DNA of 36,362 nucleotides from Bacteroidota bacterium (lineage in GTDB: Bacteria; Bacteroidota; Bacteroidia; Chitinophagales; S012-47), in NCBI GenBank assembly GCA_024276745.1, contig JAJRWN010000056.1:1-36362 (forward strand), given 5' to 3'. Positions 8,229 to 18,001 of this stretch are shown one piece after another (position 1 is the stretch's first letter; each line of letters opens with the position of its first letter). The position numbers and the translations under genes were made by a program. The notes beneath the pieces were generated by a model, which ran no database searches, was not told the origin of the DNA, and saw only the letters and a list, made by a program, of their open reading frames with translations.

Positions 8229-10601
8229 TTATCTAATCAAAGTAATATTACCGGAATCGGTACTAACCGTACCATCAACAATTGAGGTAATACTGATGAC
8301 CCAGGTATAAACACCTGCAGGTTGTTCTTTGTTTTTAAAGGTACCATCCCAACCAAATCCTTGACCGACTTCCGTTCCTTCAAATACCAATTGTCCCCAA
8401 CGGTTATAAATTCTAAAATAATTAAGTTGTACCGGTCCATTATTTAAAACATACAATTCGTCATTATGTGAATCGTTGTTAGGAGTAAAGGCATTGGGAA
8501 TAAATACTTGGCCCTCTATTAAAACAGTGACTAACACCGAATCCATAGACTGACAACCGTTTGAATCGGTAACGGTAAGATAGTACATGGTGGTTTGTTC
8601 GGGCGAAACATCGATATTTTGTGAATTGTAGGCTCCCGGCTCCCACATCCAATCGCTGATAGAACCTGAACCACTACCAAATAAATTGGCAATATCTCCT
8701 TTTAAAATGCTTGTATCATAATCGGCAGACACAGCTGGTGCAGGGATAACAGTTATGGAAACGGCATCTGAATTTTGACATCCATTTGCATCTGTTGCCG
8801 TTACCGTAAAAACAGTAGAAACATTGGGTTTAATTACAATATCGGCAAGATTAGGATCGGAAACAATAGCTGATGGAGGTTCCCATTGATAACTAACACC
8901 TGTTCCCTGTGCTGTTAAATTCATTTGATCTCCATAGCAAAGTATATCGTCTAAACCTGCATTAACGCTAGGTAAAGGATTTACCGTAATAGTTACCGTT
9001 CCCGTATCACTGCATCCCATATTGCTTATAGCATTTACCGTATAGGTTGTTGTGCTTGTTGGTGTGGCGGTAGGATTAGCAATATTGGGATTATTCAATG
9101 ATCCCGAAGGAGTCCATGCATAAGAAGCGGTACTGCCTCCGGCAGAAAGCTGAGCAGATTGCCCAATACAAATATCCTGATCAGGTCCAAGTGTTATGGT
9201 AGGGGTGATACCAACATTTACGGTTATAGTATCAGAAGCATCGCAATATCCGTTTGTACCACTCAATACATAGGTTGTGCTTGTATTGGGTTTTATAGTA
9301 GGATTTTTTATGGTATCGTTACTGATACCGGTACTGGGTGTCCATTGATAATGTGTAAAATCAACCGAAATAAGTGGATTCATAATCACAGAATCACCAT
9401 CACACAAAGCAATATCAGGACCTAAATCAATATCAGGATTTCTCACTTCAATATGATAAGCAAAAGTATTTCCACCCACATAAGGACAAGCATCATCTTG
9501 TACAATTACTGTAAAAAAGTGTGTTCCGATATCGGAAGCTGTAGGAGTCCAGCAGAATGTACCCACAGGATACTGACCACCGGTGGAGGTAAACGTACCA
9601 CCCGGAATACCACTATTCCACCCCATGCTGACTGTTTGAAAGGGATCAACATCATGGGTATAAATATCAAAACAAATCGCTTGATTCGGACAAATTGCAG
9701 TATCATACATAGAAGTACTGTCTATACCCGTTGCAGTAGGATTATTGTTGGTGCAGTTCACAATAATGAATTGAATATCACGAACTACCTCTCCGATTTT
9801 AACACCCATGCGGAATTCTTCCACTTTAACTGATAATACACCAACCTGAAGTTGATTGGGTATAAAAGTGATGGTACCCGTGCTAGGGTCAATAGTAACA
9901 CCGTTTACCGTAGATAAAGGATTGGTTGCCGAAAAGCCCAATTTATATCCCACTGGTGTTGAAGCCGAACTTAAAGGAGAAACGAGCGAAAACACTAAAG
10001 AATCTCCGTCAGGGTCAATCACACCATGATTATAGCTGGTAAACTGATTGACACATCCAAAAGGAACCGGAGTATTTAAAAACTGTGGTGAACTGTTGCA
10101 GGGAGCAACTGCATTATTCAATAATGCAGTAAGATAAATACTCTCACTACCCGGATTGCTTAAAGTTGTGATGGCCCCGTTGCGGCAACAGGTAGTCCAG
10201 GATAGATTCCAATCAGTGCATTGTGTATTTAAAACCAATATTCCTTGATAAACATATTGTTGCACACCATAGGGCGCTGAAGAATTGGTACAGGCACTTT
10301 GCCCTCCCGGACACAAAGGGGTGATATCCAAAGCACTTTGTCCAGGCACCTGATTTAAAATAATGGATCCGGAAATACCACACAAAACTGAACTATAAGA
10401 CAAGGTAGCCGAAGTAGGTGCAGATACGCCATTACAGTCTCTGTAAAATTTAAGGGTTATCAGAAAACTATCCCGGTTTCCATCAGTATCTAAACAGATA
10501 TAGGTAATTTCGCCCCCCATGCAATGTGAGGCAATGGCTTGCTTTCCAATACTCATAAAAAGCATGAGTAAAATGCTGAAAGATAAGTAGTATTTTTTCA
10601 T
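8229..10601 (-). CDS. Large secreted protein with tandem Ig/PKD-like repeats and a C-terminal gliding-motility-associated (CHU_C, T9SS type B) domain
   Basis: Signal peptide; SHCMGGEITY cysteine-rich N-terminal region; repeats with LGPD..LC.GD..; C-terminus FIPNAFTPNNDSHNDELYV...FRIYNRWGQLVFEG...WDGTFKNKEQPAGVYTWVISI. Confidence 0.9.
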   Translation of the reverse strand: MKKYYLSFSILLMLFMSIGKQAIASHCMGGEITYICLDTDGNRDSFLITLKFYRDCNGVSAPTSATLSYSSVLCGISGSIILNQVPGQSALDITPLCPGGQSACTNSSAPYGVQQYVYQGILVLNTQCTDWNLSWTTCCRNGAITTLSNPGSESIYLTALLNNAVAPCNSSPQFLNTPVPFGCVNQFTSYNHGVIDPDGDSLVFSLVSPLSSASTPVGYKLGFSATNPLSTVNGVTIDPSTGTITFIPNQLQVGVLSVKVEEFRMGVKIGEVVRDIQFIIVNCTNNNPTATGIDSTSMYDTAICPNQAICFDIYTHDVDPFQTVSMGWNSGIPGGTFTSTGGQYPVGTFCWTPTASDIGTHFFTVIVQDDACPYVGGNTFAYHIEVRNPDIDLGPDIALCDGDSVIMNPLISVDFTHYQWTPSTGISNDTIKNPTIKPNTSTTYVLSGTNGYCDASDTITVNVGITPTITLGPDQDICIGQSAQLSAGGSTASYAWTPSGSLNNPNIANPTATPTSTTTYTVNAISNMGCSDTGTVTITVNPLPSVNAGLDDILCYGDQMNLTAQGTGVSYQWEPPSAIVSDPNLADIVIKPNVSTVFTVTATDANGCQNSDAVSITVIPAPAVSADYDTSILKGDIANLFGSGSGSISDWMWEPGAYNSQNIDVSPEQTTMYYLTVTDSNGCQSMDSVLVTVLIEGQVFIPNAFTPNNDSHNDELYVLNNGPVQLNYFRIYNRWGQLVFEGTEVGQGFGWDGTFKNKEQPAGVYTWVISITSIVDGTVSTDSGNITLIR

Positions 10602-10752
10602 AATGGCTTTGACAATGAGAATACTAAATGAATAATTTCATAAGCTAAGTTACAGCATTGGATACAAAAAATGAGCTTCTCCGGAAATTTAGTTGAAATA
10701 TATATGTATAAACAAAGATAAAAGCAAACGAGTAAATACCTAATTTTAGGCA

Positions 10753-11376
10753 ATGAAATTTTCTTCACCCGTTATTGATCAAGCTGTAGCTGCTTTTAAA
10801 ACATTGCCCGGAATTGGCGAAAAAACGGCCCTTAGACTGGTATTACATTTGTTAAATAATGATCCGGATGACGTTAAACGTTTTTTAACATCTATTGGTA
10901 AACTAATAACTGATATTCAGTTTTGTAAACGTTGCCATAATATCTCATCAAATGATTTATGTAATATTTGTGTAGATATTCAGCGAAATCAGAAGCAAGT
11001 ATGTGTTGTTGAAAATATTCGTGAGCTTATGGCCATAGAAAACACCGGACAATATCAGGGAACTTATCATATTCTTGGTGGGCTTATTTCTCCGGTTGAC
11101 GGTATTGGCCCCGAGCAATTAAATATCGATTCATTAATAAACAGGGCAAGAGAATTTGACATTCAGGAAATTATTATGGCACTTAACCCAACCATGGAAG
11201 GAGATACCACTATATTTTATATATCGAAACGGCTCAAAGGCTTAGCCATAAAACTAACTACCCTGGCCAGAGGGGTAGCTTTTGGTGGTGAATTGGAATA
11301 TGTTGATGATCTGACTCTGGCCAGATCCTTGATGGCCAGGCTTCCTTACGATAATTATCTCAGTAATCAAAAATGA
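10753..11376 (+). CDS. recR: Recombination mediator protein RecR
   Basis: LPGIGEKTALRLVLHLL helix-hairpin-helix, CKRCHNISSNDLCNIC zinc finger, VCVVENIRELMAIENTGQYQGTYHILGGLISPVDGIGPEQLNI Toprim. Confidence 0.97.
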   Translation: MKFSSPVIDQAVAAFKTLPGIGEKTALRLVLHLLNNDPDDVKRFLTSIGKLITDIQFCKRCHNISSNDLCNICVDIQRNQKQVCVVENIRELMAIENTGQYQGTYHILGGLISPVDGIGPEQLNIDSLINRAREFDIQEIIMALNPTMEGDTTIFYISKRLKGLAIKLTTLARGVAFGGELEYVDDLTLARSLMARLPYDNYLSNQK

Positions 11377-13331
11377 AGCGTTTATCCGTCATTATTGTTA
11401 ATTACAATGTCAAGTATTTTCTTGAACAAGCTTTATATGCTGTCAAACAAGCCGGAAAAAATTTAAATCCTGAGGTCATTATTGTTGACAATGCTTCTTC
11501 TGATGCTTCGGTTGAAATGTTGGAAGAAAAATTTTCTGAATTTACATTAATCAAAAACAAAGAAAATACCGGATTTGCCAAAGCCAACAATATGGCTATC
11601 AGGCAAGCCACCGGAGAATATATTCTTTTGCTTAATCCGGATACACTTATAGCGGAAGATACTTTCGATAAAATCATCCGTTTTATGGATTCGAATCCTG
11701 AAGCCGGTGGTTTGGGAGTGAAAATGATAGACGGAAAAGGTAATTATTTACCCGAATCAAAAAGAGCATTTCCAAAACCCTGGATTTCTTTTTTTAAAGT
11801 ATTCGGATTCGCACGTCTTTTTCCTCATTCCAAATTATTTGCCCGTTATTATATGGGACATTTATCTGAAAAACAAGTGCAGGAAGTAGAAGTACTGGCC
11901 GGTGCATTCATGCTTATCAGACGAAGCGTGTTGGAAAAAACAGGTTTGCTGGATGAACAGTTTTTCATGTATGGAGAAGATATAGATCTTTCCTACCGGA
12001 TTATCAAAGCTGGTTTTAAAAATTATTATTATCCGGATACCCAAATTGTACATTACAAAGGAGAAAGCACCAAAAAAGGCAGTCTTAATTATGTAAAAAT
12101 GTTTTACAATGCCATGGTGATTTTTACCGAAAAACATTTTGGAAAAAACAAAGCAGGATGGTTCGGATTATTTGTGAAAATGGCTATCTGGTTCAGGGCT
12201 TTTTTGTCTTTAATATTTAATATTAGCCGTAAAATATGGCCTGTTCTTACCGATGCAATCGTTTTATATGGAGGTGTTTATTATATAAAATTATACTGGG
12301 AAACTCATATTAAAGAAGCACCGGCATATTATCCGGTCGAGTTTATGCTTTACGTAGTTCCTGCATACATAGGTATTTGGTTGATTTCGGTTTATTTCAG
12401 TGGTGGATATGATAAAAATTTCAGCGTATCAAAATCGATACGGGGCATTTTAGCCGGTACGCTGATTATTTCGGCTTTTTATGGTTTTATGAACGAATCG
12501 TACCGGTTTTCACGAGCTATTATATTGCTGGGTGCTGCCTGGGCAGGGCTTGAAATCATTATCAGCCGGGCCTTATGGCATTTGCTGACAAGTGGAAAAA
12601 TAAGTGCCAATCCTGATGCCGGTAACCGCCTGCTCATTGTTGGAAAGAAACAAGAATGCGAACGGGTAATCAACCTCCTTTCGCGAGCAGGAATAAATCA
12701 TACTTTATTGGGTTTTATCGGTCCTGAAAACGGAAACGATTATCTGGCCACCTATGATGAATTTGAAAAAAGTATAATAATATTCAAGGCTACCGAAATT
12801 ATTTTTTGTCTTAAGGATATTAAAACCGGTCATACTATTTCGCTGATGCAAACTTTGCACGACCGTTTAGCCTTTAAAACCATTGTACCCGGAAGCGAAA
12901 GTATTATCGGCAGCAATTCGAAAAACCATGCCGGTGATTTGTATGCCCTCGATTTGAATCTTGCTATTGAGCAAGCAAGCAATAAAAGGAATAAACGCAT
13001 GATGGATATCGGTCTTTGCATACTCATGATTCCTTTGCTTTTATCCGGCATATTCTTTATAAAGGATTATGTCCGGATGCTCAAAAACTGGTTGCTTGTA
13101 TTAATCGGTAAAATCAGTTGGGTTTCTTATACACCGGATATCAGCAACACACAAATATTACCCGAAATAAAAAAAGGCGTATTGCATCCTGATGATCCCT
13201 ATACGGATTTAAAACCCAATAACATCAGCATTCAAAGGCTAAACAGGATGTATGCAAAAGATTATTCTGCCTGGCAAGATTTCGCCATTTTCAGGAAGGC
13301 TTTCAGGCAGCTTGGCCGGAAAGCAGCCTAA
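11373..13331 (+). CDS. Glycosyltransferase family 2 fused to membrane, Rossmann-like and degenerate sugar-transferase-like C-terminal regions
   Basis: MKRLSVIIVNYNVKYFLEQAL...IIVDNASSDASVE...LLNPDT GT2 motifs. C-terminal half: TM helices, NRLLIVGKKQECERVINLLSRAGI Rossmann-like segment, NKRMMDIGLCILMIPLLLSGIFF segment. Confidence 0.85.
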   Translation: MKRLSVIIVNYNVKYFLEQALYAVKQAGKNLNPEVIIVDNASSDASVEMLEEKFSEFTLIKNKENTGFAKANNMAIRQATGEYILLLNPDTLIAEDTFDKIIRFMDSNPEAGGLGVKMIDGKGNYLPESKRAFPKPWISFFKVFGFARLFPHSKLFARYYMGHLSEKQVQEVEVLAGAFMLIRRSVLEKTGLLDEQFFMYGEDIDLSYRIIKAGFKNYYYPDTQIVHYKGESTKKGSLNYVKMFYNAMVIFTEKHFGKNKAGWFGLFVKMAIWFRAFLSLIFNISRKIWPVLTDAIVLYGGVYYIKLYWETHIKEAPAYYPVEFMLYVVPAYIGIWLISVYFSGGYDKNFSVSKSIRGILAGTLIISAFYGFMNESYRFSRAIILLGAAWAGLEIIISRALWHLLTSGKISANPDAGNRLLIVGKKQECERVINLLSRAGINHTLLGFIGPENGNDYLATYDEFEKSIIIFKATEIIFCLKDIKTGHTISLMQTLHDRLAFKTIVPGSESIIGSNSKNHAGDLYALDLNLAIEQASNKRNKRMMDIGLCILMIPLLLSGIFFIKDYVRMLKNWLLVLIGKISWVSYTPDISNTQILPEIKKGVLHPDDPYTDLKPNNISIQRLNRMYAKDYSAWQDFAIFRKAFRQLGRKAA

Positions 13332-14467
13332 TGAGTACTTTGCAACTTTTGTATCGTTTCTGTATAAAGCGATTCGTATAAAGGCAGTATTTTTTTTAAG
13401 TCGAATTTCATCGCTTGCCGGTAAGCGTTTTCACTCATTTGTTGATGTAATTCATCGTCTTTTAAAATCAGCAATGCTTTTGTGGCCATCGTTTGTACAT
13501 CACCCAGAGGGCATACAAAACCAGTTTTACCATCTATATTTATTTCCTTTAAACCACCAATATCGCTCGAAATAACCGGTACCCGGCAAAGCATAGCTTC
13601 GAGTGCAGCAAGACCGAAACTTTCATGTTCCGAGCTGATTAAAAAAAGATCAGACAATAAAAGTAATTTTTCAATGATTTCTTGATTACCCAAAAACCGA
13701 ACCTTACCGTTCAGTTTCAGCTCATCAACCAATGATTCCATGCTTGTTTTTTCAGGCCCGTCACCCACCAGCAATAAACGGGCAGGCATTTGTTTCGAAA
13801 CCAAATGAAAAACCCGGATGACATCCTCTACTCTTTTAAGTTTTCTAAAATTTGAAACATGAATTAATATTTTTTCCTGAAGGCTTGCAAAAGATTGCCG
13901 GAAGGCAAAATCAATATTTTTTAATTTTCCTGACGGATTAATAAAATTTGGTATAACTTCAATTTTCCGGCTGATATTAAAATACTCAATTGTTTCTTTT
14001 TTCAAACTTTCCGACACAGCCGTCACCCGGTCTGACTGATTGATAGAAAAAGTTACAACCGGTTCATATGATTTGTCGCGACCCACCAAAGATATATCGG
14101 TACCATGAAGTGTTGTAACCACCGGCAAAACATATCCTTTTTCGCCTAAAATCTGTTTTGCCATATAAGCCGCAGCTGCATGAGGAATAGCATAATGCAC
14201 ATGCAATAAATCAATTTTTTCCGATAACACAACTTCAACTATTTTGCTTGTCAGGGCTGATTCATAAGGGGCGTATTCAAACAGTGGATATTCGGCATAC
14301 CTTACCACATGGAAATAAACATTATCCTGATGAAGATTCAGCCTTGCCGGTTTGCGGTAAGCTATAAAATGAATATGATAACCTTCTTTGGCCAAAGCCA
14401 TACCCAATTCGGTAGCGACCACTCCGCTTCCTCCATAAGTCGGATAACAAACAATTCCTATTCTCAT
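13328..14467 (-). CDS. bshA: N-acetyl-alpha-D-glucosaminyl L-malate synthase BshA (GT4)
   Basis: MRIGIVCYPTYGGSGVVATELG...HVHYAIPHAAAAYMAKQIL...TTLHGTDISLVGRD...SEHESFGLAALEAMLC are diagnostic of BshA. Confidence 0.95.
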   Translation of the reverse strand: MRIGIVCYPTYGGSGVVATELGMALAKEGYHIHFIAYRKPARLNLHQDNVYFHVVRYAEYPLFEYAPYESALTSKIVEVVLSEKIDLLHVHYAIPHAAAAYMAKQILGEKGYVLPVVTTLHGTDISLVGRDKSYEPVVTFSINQSDRVTAVSESLKKETIEYFNISRKIEVIPNFINPSGKLKNIDFAFRQSFASLQEKILIHVSNFRKLKRVEDVIRVFHLVSKQMPARLLLVGDGPEKTSMESLVDELKLNGKVRFLGNQEIIEKLLLLSDLFLISSEHESFGLAALEAMLCRVPVISSDIGGLKEINIDGKTGFVCPLGDVQTMATKALLILKDDELHQQMSENAYRQAMKFDLKKILPLYESLYTETIQKLQSTH

Positions 14468-17460
14468 TAGTTTTTCTTCCCTGTTGTACTATCTGCCAAG
14501 CCTAATGAATATCGTTCATCAAAAGTTCCTTTATCTATACTTTCATACAATACATCCTGAATCCGGGTACGGATATTTTCAGTAATCAATTTCTTATTTG
14601 TTGCAGTAGGATGTACTCTGTTTGAAAGGAAAACATATACCAAACCATATTGTGGATCAACCCATGCACAAGTACCGGTAAAGCCGGTATGACCAAAAGT
14701 TTTGAGCGAAACCAATTCGCTGGTAGGACCGATATAATTATGATTAGGCTCAGGTTTATCGAATCCGAGGCCACGTCTTGATTTATTGTTTTGCCTTCTT
14801 GTAAAATAATTTATAGTAGAAGGTTTTAAAAATCTATCACCACCATATATACCTCCATTCAACAGCATTTGCATCAATACGCCCAAATTTTCAGCATTCG
14901 AAAACAAACCGGCATGACCGCTAACACCTCCAATCATAGCTGCTCCCGGATCATGAACATAACCCTGTATCAGTTGTTTTCTGAAAACAGAGTCGTACTC
15001 GGTAGGTACAATTTGATTAAGTCCGAATTTATCAAGTGGCCGGTAGGTCATATAATGCAAACCAAGCGCTTGATAGAATTGCTCTTGCACAAAATCTTCA
15101 ATCGGTTTTTTACTTAATTGTTCAACTACTTGTTTTAGCAAATAAAATCCCAAATCACTGTATTTATAATGTCCTTTTCTTTTCAATGGTGTTTCTCTGA
15201 TAATCTTATACATCGTATCGGGATAATCCTTACGGATATAAAGCTGATTGGCAACTTGGATTGTATAGGGTTCTTCGCGATAATGGCAATAATATTCATC
15301 AAACAGCGAATCGGCAATAGTTTTCAAATAGAAGGGTATCCAGGCTTTTAAGCCGGCCGTATGGGTCATAATATCTTTAATTAATGCCGTTGAAACGGCT
15401 GTATGGCCAAGACTTTTCAGATAATACCCGATTGGCCGGTTAGGATTAAAAAGATGCTGTTCAAACAGATACATTAACGACAAAGTAGTAGCTGCTACCT
15501 TGGTGAGTGAAGCCAAATCATACAAATCATCAGTTTGCACTTTTATGCGTTTATCATAAGTGAAATAACCGAAAGCTTCATCGTAAATAATTTGTCCGTT
15601 CCGGGCAATAAAAATCTGACATCCCGGGGTAGCTCCTGTCTGTATGGCTTCATGGGCAATTTGGTCAATTCGTAATGCCATATCGCTGGCCATGCCCATT
15701 GAAGCCGGATAATTATAGCCTAAGCGGATTAGGGTATCGCGTATCAATCCACTTCCAAAAGAATATTTTTCGGAAGCACTAACCGGCATATTTCCCTGAA
15801 TCATGACTCCACCAAAAAGTGCTTGTGCAGCCAAATCGCGGGTATAATCATTATCTTCATAAGCCAGAAGAATATGTTTGAAATCCGGAAAATATTTCAA
15901 ACTGTATGGATTTCCAAAAACCGTAAGTATTAATCGATTTTGATTATTCAATTGTTTAAGAAAAAACCGTTCGGTTTGGTTTATTCCATATTGTTTTGAG
16001 TAGTATCGGCTCATATCATGCAGGCCCACAATTACCCGGTCATAGTGTGATAATTGTTTGAGTAAACGATCAAATTGACCCTGACCGGCATTTTTATCTA
16101 TGTGATATATATCGCAAGAAGCATATTTACTGATTTTTTCTAAAAACAGGTTATCGCTACCGGCTCCAATACTTAAAGCGGCAAGTTTATAGTTTGAAAG
16201 ATGTTTTAAGGGAATCCAACGGGGATGGTCTTTTACCAGGGTTAGTGCATGGGCATAAAGCTGCCGGTTAAGTACCTGAACATATTGGTTGTTTAACAAG
16301 CGGTCCAAATTTTTTTCTGGAATTAAGTTTTGTTGGTTTTTTTTAGCAAATGCTTTTGCTTTCAGTATCCTGATTACGTGCCTATTCAATTGGTCAAGAC
16401 TTAAAGTACCATTTGAGAGGGCATTTTTAATTTGTACAATTGCCTTGGGTATATCTTCGGGGAAAAGCAAAATATCATTACCGGCCAGCAAAGCCTTCAG
16501 TTCCAGTTCACCGGGTTGATGATAATGGCTTACCCCTTTCATGCTCAGTGCATCAGTAATAATTAATCCGTCAAAACCCAAATCATCGCGAAGCACACCT
16601 TGAATAATTTTTGAAGACAGGGAAGCGGCCATATTTTTTGCATTATCGAGAGCCGGTACAAATAAATGAGCACTCATAATGCTCATCAAACCTTGAGGAA
16701 TGAGTACTTTATAGGGAAATAATTCGATAGAGTCAATACGTGCTTTATCTCCATTTACAGTTGGTAATGTTTTGTGCGAATCTTTATCGGTATCTCCATG
16801 TCCGGGAAAATGTTTTCCACAGGCAATGACTCCATTTTCCTGTAATCCCTTCATATACATTAATCCACGAAGCGCAACACTATAGCGGTTTTCTCCAAAA
16901 CTCCGGTCGTTGATAATCGGATTCCGGGGATTATTATTAATGTCAATGACAGGAGCAAAATTCATATTCACACCAAGTAAACGGCATTCCCTGGCTACTT
17001 CTTTACCAAAATCATAAATCAATTCTGGATCTTGAATAGCCCCTAATGTAAGCTGATGCGGAAATACAATAGTCGAATCAAGTCGCATAGCAGGCCCCCA
17101 CTCTGCATCCTGGGCAATCAATAAATAAGTTTTTGAAATGCTTTGAAAATAGGCAATCATATTTTTCTGTGCCAGCGGAGTTCCCTGCATGAAAATTAAA
17201 GCTCCGATATGATATCGCTTAATCAGATTTTCAATTTTATGTTGTTCATTTATTCCTTTCGAAGAATACACCGGTATCATAAACAACTGACCTATTTTTT
17301 CATCCAAAGACATTCCGTTAAGCAGACTATCGATATCAGCAAACTGATCAGTAGCAAAATTTAAATGATTGGGTTTGCCGGCAAATACATTAATCCACAG
17401 CAAAAACAAGAGACCAAAGCCGCTTGTTAGGAGCAATAAAACACGAGCATGGATTTTCAT
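14467..17460 (-). CDS. Fusion of GH3 (NagZ-like beta-N-acetylglucosaminidase) with a C-terminal serine hydrolase/beta-lactamase-like domain, exported
   Basis: GVIACGKHFPGHGDTDKDSHKTLP (NagZ loop), GLIITDALSMKGV; C-terminal LASLTKVAATT (SxxK) and YKYSDLGFYLL (Y-x-N-like). Likely start MKIHARVLLLL at 17460. Confidence 0.93.
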   Translation of the reverse strand: MKIHARVLLLLTSGFGLLFLLWINVFAGKPNHLNFATDQFADIDSLLNGMSLDEKIGQLFMIPVYSSKGINEQHKIENLIKRYHIGALIFMQGTPLAQKNMIAYFQSISKTYLLIAQDAEWGPAMRLDSTIVFPHQLTLGAIQDPELIYDFGKEVARECRLLGVNMNFAPVIDINNNPRNPIINDRSFGENRYSVALRGLMYMKGLQENGVIACGKHFPGHGDTDKDSHKTLPTVNGDKARIDSIELFPYKVLIPQGLMSIMSAHLFVPALDNAKNMAASLSSKIIQGVLRDDLGFDGLIITDALSMKGVSHYHQPGELELKALLAGNDILLFPEDIPKAIVQIKNALSNGTLSLDQLNRHVIRILKAKAFAKKNQQNLIPEKNLDRLLNNQYVQVLNRQLYAHALTLVKDHPRWIPLKHLSNYKLAALSIGAGSDNLFLEKISKYASCDIYHIDKNAGQGQFDRLLKQLSHYDRVIVGLHDMSRYYSKQYGINQTERFFLKQLNNQNRLILTVFGNPYSLKYFPDFKHILLAYEDNDYTRDLAAQALFGGVMIQGNMPVSASEKYSFGSGLIRDTLIRLGYNYPASMGMASDMALRIDQIAHEAIQTGATPGCQIFIARNGQIIYDEAFGYFTYDKRIKVQTDDLYDLASLTKVAATTLSLMYLFEQHLFNPNRPIGYYLKSLGHTAVSTALIKDIMTHTAGLKAWIPFYLKTIADSLFDEYYCHYREEPYTIQVANQLYIRKDYPDTMYKIIRETPLKRKGHYKYSDLGFYLLKQVVEQLSKKPIEDFVQEQFYQALGLHYMTYRPLDKFGLNQIVPTEYDSVFRKQLIQGYVHDPGAAMIGGVSGHAGLFSNAENLGVLMQMLLNGGIYGGDRFLKPSTINYFTRRQNNKSRRGLGFDKPEPNHNYIGPTSELVSLKTFGHTGFTGTCAWVDPQYGLVYVFLSNRVHPTATNKKLITENIRTRIQDVLYESIDKGTFDERYSLGLADSTTGKKN

Positions 17461-17613
17461 AAAATAAGCTTGCAAAAATGATGAAATTAGAGATAATCTT
17501 AAAACCTGTCATCGACAAGTTTACACATCGTGTGATCTGAAAAAAAAGGAACTCTTTTAGATAGATACGGCATGGCAAATGTTTATCGTTTACTTAAAGA
17601 ACAGGTAAATCAA

Positions 17614-17621
17614 TAGCTTTG
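17614..17621 (+). promoter_or_regulatory. Candidate -7 element TAGCTTTG upstream of the small membrane protein-mutL unit
   Basis: TAnnTTTG match about 40 nt upstream of the ATG at 17662; weak -33. Confidence 0.35.
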
Positions 17622-17661
17622 TTGTTAAATCACAGATGTTCAGAAAACGAATTTAATAGAA

Positions 17662-17973
17662 ATGATGGTTCAAAAGAAAACATTCAGATTTTTAAGCCGC
17701 TTGCCGGAGTATAGTCGTTTTCAGTATAAACCCCGGCATTACGACCCCGATAAGGAAGATCTTGCACGCAGGGTAAAAATGGCAAAAAGCGACCGCGAGA
17801 AAGAACAGTTGCAACAAGAATACAGAATTAGAGATAAATTTGGACATGTCAGAATGAACCGGCAGCAATACTCAAGATTACAACACCAAAGGGTGATGTC
17901 AAAAGTGCGGTTTTTAATCATTCTTAATATTCTTTTACTGCTTGCCTTGTATATCTTTGTGAAAGTTTTGTAA
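17662..17973 (+). CDS. Small basic single-TM protein encoded immediately upstream of mutL
   Basis: 103 aa; basic/charged N-terminus FQYKPRHYDPDKEDLARRVKMAKSDREKEQLQQEYRIRDKFG and a C-terminal TM helix VRFLIILNILLLLALYIFVKVL. Confidence 0.75.
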   Translation: MMVQKKTFRFLSRLPEYSRFQYKPRHYDPDKEDLARRVKMAKSDREKEQLQQEYRIRDKFGHVRMNRQQYSRLQHQRVMSKVRFLIILNILLLLALYIFVKVL

Positions 17974-18001
17974 TCAAAATAATACTTATTTATTAATATT
18001 C

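Noticed and set aside
9159-9833. Plus-strand ORFs 9159..9425 and 9453..9833
   Set aside because: Shadow ORFs antisense to the CHU_C protein; Ile/Thr/Cys-rich translation with no recognisable domain.
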